From the NCBI RefSeq assembly GCF_009389715.1, contig NC_052392.1, positions 40,591,668-40,655,667 of the forward strand: 64,000 nt of DNA, read 5' to 3'. Position 1 is the stretch's first letter, and every line of letters starts with the position of its first letter. Of this stretch, positions 57,015 to 64,000 are shown in pieces. The notes under the pieces were generated by a model. The model saw nothing but the letters and a program-made list of their open reading frames with translations. It did no database searches and was not told the DNA's origin. A program made the translations under genes and the position numbers. Source of the DNA: Phoenix dactylifera. Lineage: Eukaryota; Streptophyta; Magnoliopsida; Arecales; Arecaceae.

Positions 57015-58277
57015 CCCTCTCTCCCCATCCTTCTTCTCTCCCTCTGTACCTCCCACACCAGGCCCCCTCATCCATTCACTACCCACCAACATCCACTCCT
57101 CTTTCATCCCACCACATGTTCCACCCCTTCTTTGCCTCAGCTCCACCATGGCTACCTCCCGTTTGCTTCCCAATCCTCTAATCACCCCACATCATGCTCA
57201 TAACAACCCATCTCCACCATCCTCCACCATTAGACCAACACCACTAGCCCCTTCCTCCACCAACTACATCGACAATCTTGCTCTTCCTCTATCATAACCC
57301 ACCTCCACCACCCTTGTCCTTCATTTGCTCCATTCACCCATCCCACTCCTCTGCCACAAGCCCATCGCCCCAACATGTTTGCATTCATCAACCCTCCACG
57401 GGCCATGAACATTGGTGGCAATCACAATAGAGGAATTGGGTTAAGGTTAGTGGCCATAGAAAGGGGTTAAGAAGGGATGGAGGGGATGGGGTAGGAAGTG
57501 AAGCTGGAGGATGGGTATGGTGGAAGGGTGGATAACAATTAGGGATGATAGTGATGTGATAATGACGGTAATGGGAGAAGTGATGGATGAAGGTGAAAAG
57601 GGAAAGGACAATACAAGACATGGCAAAACGCAACAGGAGGTTGATAGTTGGGGCTTATTCAAATTCAAGAGAGATGATTCTCATTTATCTAAACTGATCA
57701 TATTTGACCCAATGATTTAAAATATGACAGGAGATGTCCCATAACATGAGAATAATCCAACTCTTATATGGCTAGGTTTTGTCAATAATCTGATTTTATT
57801 AATGTCAAAAAAGTCTAGCTGAGTCTTCTATGGCTAGACATATTGAAAGAAAGAAAAAGAATATTACTGAAAATGAAATTAAAAAAAGAAAGGCAGATAT
57901 CATAAGATTGCAGTTATTTTATCTAGAAAATCTCTACAACACCGCGACTTAAAGCAACAAAACCACTATCACATAACTGATTATGCATCAGTACATAGCA
58001 AATAGCAAATGAGAAGTAAGTGTCTTTGAAATGACTATACATATGGCCAAGAGTTTACTATACTTAGAAGAAGAAAAACAACAATTATAACAAACTAATC
58101 CCATAAAATGCAAATATCAATTAAAAATGTTCATTAATTTCACAAGAAATTTGCATTTTTGAATTAGTCGAAATCAAATTCTTAGGACCAAAACAAAGAA
58201 ACAGAAACAATAATTAATAAAAGCCATGCCTAGCCTTTCTTGTTGACTGAGATAATGTTGCAGACTTACATCAACTA
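57015..58277. other. intergenic; strand-asymmetric C-rich then G-rich block
   Basis: From 57015 to about 57410 the plus strand is C-rich and G-poor, then from about 57420 to 57640 it is G-rich and C-poor. The frames at 56980-57297, 57388-57633 and 57511-57720 follow this bias and have no motifs. The last 500 bases are the 3' flank of the TLS1-like gene. Confidence 0.45.
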
Positions 58278-61200
58278 CTATCTGCGCATGACACGATTTC
58301 TTTCTCTCTTGCGAAAACGCTCAAGCATGAACTCATCTGTGGCAGCTTGCCTCCTCCCTGGAGCATCTGGATTGTTAGTTTCAGTTGATTTGGTTCCCAC
58401 GTCATTAGCTTGCGTACCTCGGTCTTTGTACAATTCTGGATGTTCTGCATGTAGAAAGACTAATACCTATGAATATTCCAAATGCGAAACACATTTGTAG
58501 CATCAAGCACGAGTAAAACACAATAACAATTCAAAAAAGGATAGATAATTGATGTAAAGGCCAAATTGAAAAGTTTAGGGATGGCTATAATAACACCTAA
58601 GAAAGGCCACTAATTCAATTCTTAAGGATTATGAGAGGAGCACATAGCAGCCAGGCCAGATATAATTAGCAATAAAGGATTTATATTTACAAAGAGATGG
58701 CATAGTGGAAACCAGACAATGAAGCAATACTACAAGTTCAGAAACATTAACTTAAAAATGTAGAGAATACAAAAGATTTAGTAAAAAATGAAAGCTGCAC
58801 TTTGCAGAGATGATTCAGTCTATCAACTGGCTTTTCCATAGTGTTATATGTACTAGTCTAAATAGCATCTCATAGTGAATGTACTGTAGGAGACTACAAT
58901 CCCAGCCAAAACATTAAGTCAAAAAGATGAAAAAATTTCTTAAAGAATATTATAAAAATTCTTTGAGCTTATTAATTCACTTAGATACCTATTCTCATAT
59001 TCTATAAATTGCAAAAGCCTATTTTTTATTAACTTTATGGATCGCCAATTTCCTTTCGCATTGATATTCAAATTCACTAGGATGAAATCTATTGCTGCTA
59101 CTATTTAAGTTGGCTGATTTGTTTATCATGCTTCTCTTTAATTAGCATAAACCACATCTAGAGGGGCCCCAACACCAATAATAGATCAAGTTGATACTTT
59201 CATAAATTATGATAATCAATTCACACTTCAGTTAAACAACAAACTTTGAAAGTATATGGGTATAATAACTATCTTTTCACCCACAAACTCTTATCTCAAG
59301 AGTAAAAAGCAGAGGTTTTTAATTTCCACCAAAATCAAAATGAAAGGGGCAGCCCAGTGCATGAGGTTTCTACCACTGCGAGACTTGAGGAGGGTTAGAT
59401 GTACGCAGTCTTATCCCCGCATGTGGAAAAGCTATTTTCATATTTCAATTCCGTGAACCAGTGACATTGAAATCATAATGACACTGAACCCTGATTTTAG
59501 TTGTGGTAATTTATTCAAGTTCAACCAAAACTAACCAATTTTGGTCCAGTTTTAGTGATTTTTGCTACTTTCAGTCCAAACTAAGCCTAAGTTTTATATT
59601 GCATCATTTTATTATCAAGTACATAGGCTATACAGTATAAACTTTCAAGCAATTTCTTTCTTTTTCCGAATTAAAAGAGCAGATAGACAATAAAAATAAT
59701 CCTTGATGGGTGGAGGCATCAGAAAAGTCCCTCACAGAAATACTTTATAATGACTTACAACTAAATATAGGACTTTCCAAAGGAATAATAACTTGTGCAT
59801 ATAAAATAAATATAAAATTCAATAATTGCATGTAGATGATTAAATAACCATTTAAATGCTCAAATTCAATAAATTTGTGAATTTTAAAAGCATAAAAAGA
59901 TTTAATGGAGCAAGCACTAAAAAAGCATCAAACTTTCTAAGTGTAATGAATTTTTGAATAACTTAAGTTCAAGAAATAAATAATTGTGTATGTATATATG
60001 TTCGACATATGTATGTAACTATCCACATATGTATTTAGTATGTATACATGCAAGGTTAACAAACTGGATACCGGACTCTATACCTTTATCATGCTAATAC
60101 AATGTTGGTATATGCTCGGTGCAGAGATTGGTTTGGCATACCGACACTCATTGTGCCTCCCATATCGAGTCTTGGTTCAGTATTGGCACAGTCTGGTATG
60201 CCCAGTATGGGATGGTATGCACCAATATGGCAAACCTTGTATGTGTGTGTATGTATGTTCACAATTTTGACAATTAGTATACTTGATAACTTTCACTTAT
60301 ATCAATATTAGCTTCAACTAAATAAATAAAAAACTTATATAACATAAAAAATTTCATTCATTTATTTTTTTCCTGCAACTTTTCAAACAATTTTGATTTT
60401 TTTTTTTAATTTTTGGTCAAAACTATGAAAGTTGGAGAAAAACTTCCGAATTGTCGAAATTGAAACCCTAAATGGCTAAATGAAACCAAGATACAAGTCT
60501 CTCGGATAAACAAATAAGCAAAAAGAGACAACGCCCAACATGCATAACAAACCTCTTCGAAGTTTTTCAGCATAATCTCGACCGCGTTGAAAATAGTCAG
60601 CACTGTAACTTGAGGGAATATTCAACTCGGATTTAGTTTTACCCACAAGTCGCTTCTCTTGCAAGAGCTTTTTAGCAGCCTCTGTTTCTTCAATATTTCG
60701 TAACTTATATCTGCAGAATTAAAGAAGTGCATGTTTGCAGGGGGGGCTAATAATCACAGTATAAAACTAATAGGAAAAAGAGGGCAATTCAATTTCTGCT
60801 GCCTATGAAACAATATGCCATTACACTCTTTTCGCTAAAACATTTAGCTACAAGAGTGATATGCCTCAAAGCATGCACATTGATATCTTTATTGAAATCA
60901 TCTCTAGCACATTTAGTCCATTTAGGCAAACATTACATACAAAATGCCATTGGTGTCACTTCAACTACTCTAGCACAATTGATCAACACTGATAATATAT
61001 GTGTCACTAACATTCAGCTATACAACCATGTCATCCAATAATAAATTATTTGTTGAATCTCATAACAAGAGATAGCTTCATGATTTTAACTACAAGAGGA
61101 ATGCGGTTGTAAAAAAAAGGAGATTTTGACTCTTAAAGACAAAGTAGGCCTTAATATGTACACGTTTGCAAAATTGGTTTTGAGTAAGAATCTGATGATA

Positions 61201-63162
61201 TTCATTGAGTGACCTAGGCCTTGTTTAGATTGGTGGTATTACATTTGACATGAAGACAAGTAACCAAATTTATGTTCCAAGTTTTAAATTTTCCACAAGT
61301 AAGAGCATAGCTATTACTTTTTTAGAAACACACTTTGAAGAGGAGCAGGTAGAAGGAAATTTCATGATGTCAAGAGGTAAATGAACTGCAATAGCATGGG
61401 CAGACACTAGAACTGAAGTGGACAGGATTTGGACATACAAAGTGAGGTTGATCCAGGAAACAGAAGCCAGTGTGTGAAAAAAATTATAATAAAATCTGTT
61501 ATAACAGAGATATTATATTAAGTTTGATTAAGTGATGTTTCTTACAAAGTTATTGAAATTGCCACAAATTTAAGGTAAAAAATGCCAATGCTGTTCAAGC
61601 ACTAAGTAGCTTGAAGGCATCCAAACAGGAAGTTCTTGTGACTAAGAGAAGGAGAAAAACATTACACAGCAAGCACTGACAGATGTAATTTAATAAAAAG
61701 GGAAATCTCAATTCTCACATATCTCTAATTCCCACCACTCTACCTTGTACTGTTAATTATCATTTTCCCTTTCGTCTTCCCTATGGACCCTAGCCATGTG
61801 AACTATTGTAGTTTCCTCTTCCAACTAATATTCCAGTCATCTCCCCTGAATGTGCAAGTTGAGGAAACCAACAGATTCCCTGAGAAGCAAGTACAAAAGA
61901 CAGGGGGAATGTAACATATGGCAGTCCCATTTCTCAAGTACGGTCCTAGGAAAAGAAACCACCTATTCCCACCATGGAGACTAGTCCATTCTACGAGGTG
62001 ATTATGAAATCTTGGTGGCTTGGTCCAATCAAGGCGCTGAAATATTGCAGACAAACTATAATGGTTACTGCAGATAATGATATTGCAGCAAATAGTTGGC
62101 CAAAATATCTTCAATGAGTTTAGTCATTGAAGCCGCATATATTCTTAAAGCTGAATATAAAAAGTCCAAATTCTATTCTTTAAGCAATAAGCATGATTCA
62201 ATTTTAAGTCATGTTTGCAAATAGAAATCTTACAAGGGTACAAGTCATACATACACATACATTTCTCAACTGACAGAGACATCCACAGGTACTTAGAAAG
62301 AGAATCAAAATTAAAGGCAGGTAAAAAGTAGCATGGAGGAGAAGATAACAAAACATACTCGATGGGAAGCTGAACCTCAGCAATGCCGGTGGTCCACTGA
62401 GTAGAACTCTCTTCTGAGTTCCTCTTTTTCACCTGCAAGAAAACCGATCACAGAAAAACCGCCACTTTAATGCGTAATCTATCTAGCAAGAAGGTGACGT
62501 TCAAAAGGGGCGAAATTTTCTCTTTTTGGTCATTGACCTTGAGATGCTCCGGCACAACATAGAGTTCATCCATGGGATCCTTCTCTTCTTTGTCACCAGC
62601 ATCGATCTTCTTGCCTCTCCTCTTGGCCAACTCCTGCTCCACATACTTCAACCTTGAAAACAGACAACAGACCGAATTAATGATAGGAAGGATCAAAGGA
62701 TTCTAATTTCGGGCGCGCGCCCGCAGAAAGAGAGGGAGAGACATAAAGAAAGAAGGAAAGGAATTAGTTTTGATATAGATACATGTTGGGGTCCTCGACG
62801 GTCACGGCGGTCTCCTGGGCAAAAGTGTCCTGGAGGACAAGGTCCTCCTTCTCGCCATCGGCATCAGCCTTCTCGCCGGGGCGGCGAGGAGCGGATTCGG
62901 CGGTGGGGAGGGCGGGGATCCCCGGCTTCCGTTCCCGCTGCTTTTGAAGGAACTTCACCTCCTCCAACACCAACCTGGCAAAACAAAACAAAACAAAACA
63001 AAACCAAACCAAAGAAAACAATACGAGCATTTCAGCCAAATCTTTTTTGATTTCGATCGATACAAACCCTAGAGGGCATGCATATGCACACCTGCGCTCC
63101 TCCTCGTCTTCGGAGTCAGGGTCTTGCTCGAGGCTCCGCTTCCGGAAATTTTTGGTGGGCAT
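58278..63162 (-). CDS. TLS1/C9orf78 (Hep59) family protein, spliceosome-associated
   Basis: Six exons read downward: 63162-63092, 62974-62783, 62652-62538, 62432-62359, 60710-60553 and 58444-58278. All have GT-AG borders and matching phases, giving 258 residues. Landmarks are an N-terminal basic-acidic start (MPTKNFRKRSLEQDPDSEDE), a coiled-coil-prone LVLEEVKFLQKQRERKPG, LQDTFAQETAVTVEDPNMLK with YVEQELAKRRGKK, DELYVVPEHLKVKKR, WTTGIAEVQLPIEYKLRNIE with AAKKLLQEKRL, and the conserved tail DEFMLERFRKRERNRVMRR. This order of motifs is that of the family of human C9orf78 and fission yeast Tls1, nuclear proteins that affect splicing with Brr2 and, in yeast, telomeric silencing. Plant function is inferred. 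Introns 4 and 5 are 1.6 and 2.1 kb. A LINE 3' end lies about 190 bases upstream. Confidence 0.92.
59460..59660. repeat. dispersed repeat in intron 5 of the TLS1-like gene
   Basis: Reverse-complement partner of 36225-36490, with the words AACCAAAACTAACC, TCAGTCCAAACT and AGTACATAGGCTATACAG in mirrored order. It is probably a decayed transposon fragment. Confidence 0.45.
60045..60245. repeat. decayed TACCGG-family repeat in intron 5
   Basis: Recurring GGTATGC, GGATACCGGAC, GGCATACCGACAC and GTATGCCCAGTATGGG words are diverged forms of the GGTATGCCGGTACCGG text at 52262-52474, with many C-to-T and G-to-A changes as expected after methylation-driven decay. The frames at 60040-60311 follow this repeat and are not coding. 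Confidence 0.45.
62711..62724. other. 14-bp perfect palindrome of alternating GC
   Basis: CGGGCGCGCGCCCG lies in intron 2 of the TLS1-like gene, in an otherwise AT-rich setting. It could form Z-DNA or a small hairpin; no known function. Confidence 0.6.
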
Positions 63163-63354
63163 CCTCCTCCTCCTCCTTCCGTCCTTCGCTTCTTTTGAAT
63201 CTGGACCAAGAAAAACCCCAAGGAGCTTCTTACATCTGGAGGACGGATTTCGCCGATGCTGCCAGAATCGGACACAAGCACGAAGCAACGCAATGGATGC
63301 CCACCGGTTACTGTTGTGCTGCCCTTGGTTCGAGTCAAATAACCTAATTATTCC

Positions 63355-64000
63355 TCCTCTTTTTTCTTTTTTTTTTCTTTTTTTTCTTTTTTTTTTTTTT
63401 TTTGGGTGAAAACGGCTACTCATATCATATAACTCGAACGTGAGTACATCCTGCCAAATCACGGAAAAGTAAAGAATACAAAGGACAGGGAATATCTGAA
63501 ACAGACGTCCAAATAACATCCCCAGAATGTCAGGCGACATAGGAGGCGACCCAGTCTGCTGCACTGTTCGCTTCCCTAAACACGTGTGTTGCCCGAAAGC
63601 CGCCCAGCATCTGAGCCATCCTGCGAATCTCCCGGATAAGGGGATGACCATCACCAAACCTATCCGCCCCTCGAACCCAATCAATCACCATGGAGGAATC
63701 TCCCTCGAGGTACACCCGCTCGGCACCAAGAACCAACCTCGCATAGGATATACGCTCCCAGGCTGCCCTCAGCTCAGCTCCCACTACCGTAAGTCCCGGC
63801 GTGCGGCGACCTCCTGCAGCTATCATCCTACCAAAATGGTCCCTGATCACAAAACCAACCCCTCCAGTCACACCATCCACTGACCTACTGCCGTCGAAGT
63901 TAACTTTGATATAGCTAAGGGGTGGGGGTACCCAAGAAATAAGGGCAAATCGGGGCGCTAAAAAAGCGTGACGAGTACCCCAGGTGTCCCTATGTACAAA
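63355..64000 (-). mobile_element. LINE 3' end with poly(A), continuing past the window edge
   Basis: Read on the minus strand, an RNase H frame enters at the window edge, stops at 63530, and is followed by about 125 bases of 3' UTR and an A-rich tail at 63402-63355. The tail faces the TLS1-like gene in the same orientation, ending about 190 bases before its start codon. The 5' part lies outside the window. Confidence 0.85.
63530..64000 (-). CDS. RNase H domain of a LINE polyprotein (partial, 5' part outside window)
   Basis: The frame is open from the window edge to a stop at 63530-63532 (about 156 codons). The RNase H catalytic acids are all present in order: Asp in VNFDGS, Glu in GAELRAAWE, Asp in YLEGDSSMV and the final Asp in REANSAADWVAS. 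This is the RVT_3-type RNase H found at the C-terminus of plant LINE ORF2 proteins, where it removes RNA during target-primed reverse transcription. The domain is intact within the visible part, which suggests a relatively young insertion. Reverse transcriptase and endonuclease domains would lie beyond the edge. Confidence 0.85.
   Translation of the reverse strand, partial: FVHRDTWGTRHAFLAPRFALISWVPPPLSYIKVNFDGSRSVDGVTGGVGFVIRDHFGRMIAAGGRRTPGLTVVGAELRAAWERISYARLVLGAERVYLEGDSSMVIDWVRGADRFGDGHPLIREIRRMAQMLGGFRATHVFREANSAADWVASYVA

Noticed and set aside
1-64000. CRISPR array, bacterial operon, integron or phage features
   Set aside because: Spliced genes, plant transposons and plant gene families throughout; no spaced short palindromic repeats were found.

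Overview
This window is plant nuclear DNA. It has spliced genes with GT-AG introns (one coding-region intron is 4.9 kb), an AT-rich intergenic background, GC-rich short exons in the germin-like genes, many microsatellites, MITEs, LINE and LTR-retrotransposon remnants, and a scrap of plastid 16S rRNA. The GC-rich exons and the protein types suggest a monocot, possibly a palm. That placement is inference, not something the sequence proves.

Six genes can be assembled exon by exon with intact reading frames. Two are tandem germin-like proteins (3725-4555 and 10110-10870, +). The third is a rhomboid-like protein with a RanBP2 zinc finger, RBL14 type (21686-27558, +). The fourth is Mediator subunit MED19 (37823-39376, +), probably with a far-upstream non-coding first exon near 31.1-31.5 kb. 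The fifth is an alpha-expansin (47225-48433, +). The sixth is a TLS1/C9orf78-family spliceosome-associated protein in six exons (63162 down to 58278, -). There are also three gene fragments: a MED7 5' fragment with frameshifts (43.9-44.25 kb, -), a WAT1/EamA-type transporter first-exon fragment with an in-frame stop inside the RBL14 intron (22.8-23.04 kb, -), and an unidentified exon-like block at 19.08-19.31 kb (-).

Layout: 1-2.2 kb holds a Copia-like LTR end with a tRNA-iMet primer-binding site. 2.2-10.9 kb is a tandem duplication carrying the germin-like pair and a matching upstream block; the second copy is flanked by a 481-bp Tourist/PIF-Harbinger-type MITE, and foldback elements lie between the copies. 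13.9-17.75 kb is an old, diverged duplication of non-coding sequence. 20.65-21.14 kb is a 110-bp tandem array upstream of RBL14. 28.2 kb holds the plastid 16S fragment. 29.5-31 kb is degenerate transposon sequence. 45.1-45.5 kb and 63.36-64.0 kb are LINE 3' ends encoding RNase H. 51.6-57.0 kb is an LTR-retrotransposon remnant whose interior is mostly a giant inverted repeat (arms about 1.3 kb, loop 78 bp).

The genes are ordinary euchromatic genes with unrelated jobs (apoplastic cupins, an intramembrane protease relative, a transcription cofactor, wall loosening, splicing); nothing suggests they work as a cluster apart from the germin-like pair. The least ordinary structure is the inverted repeat at 53.26-55.91 kb. 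Its transcript could fold into a long dsRNA, and its left arm keeps an uninterrupted 181-codon frame of unknown identity.
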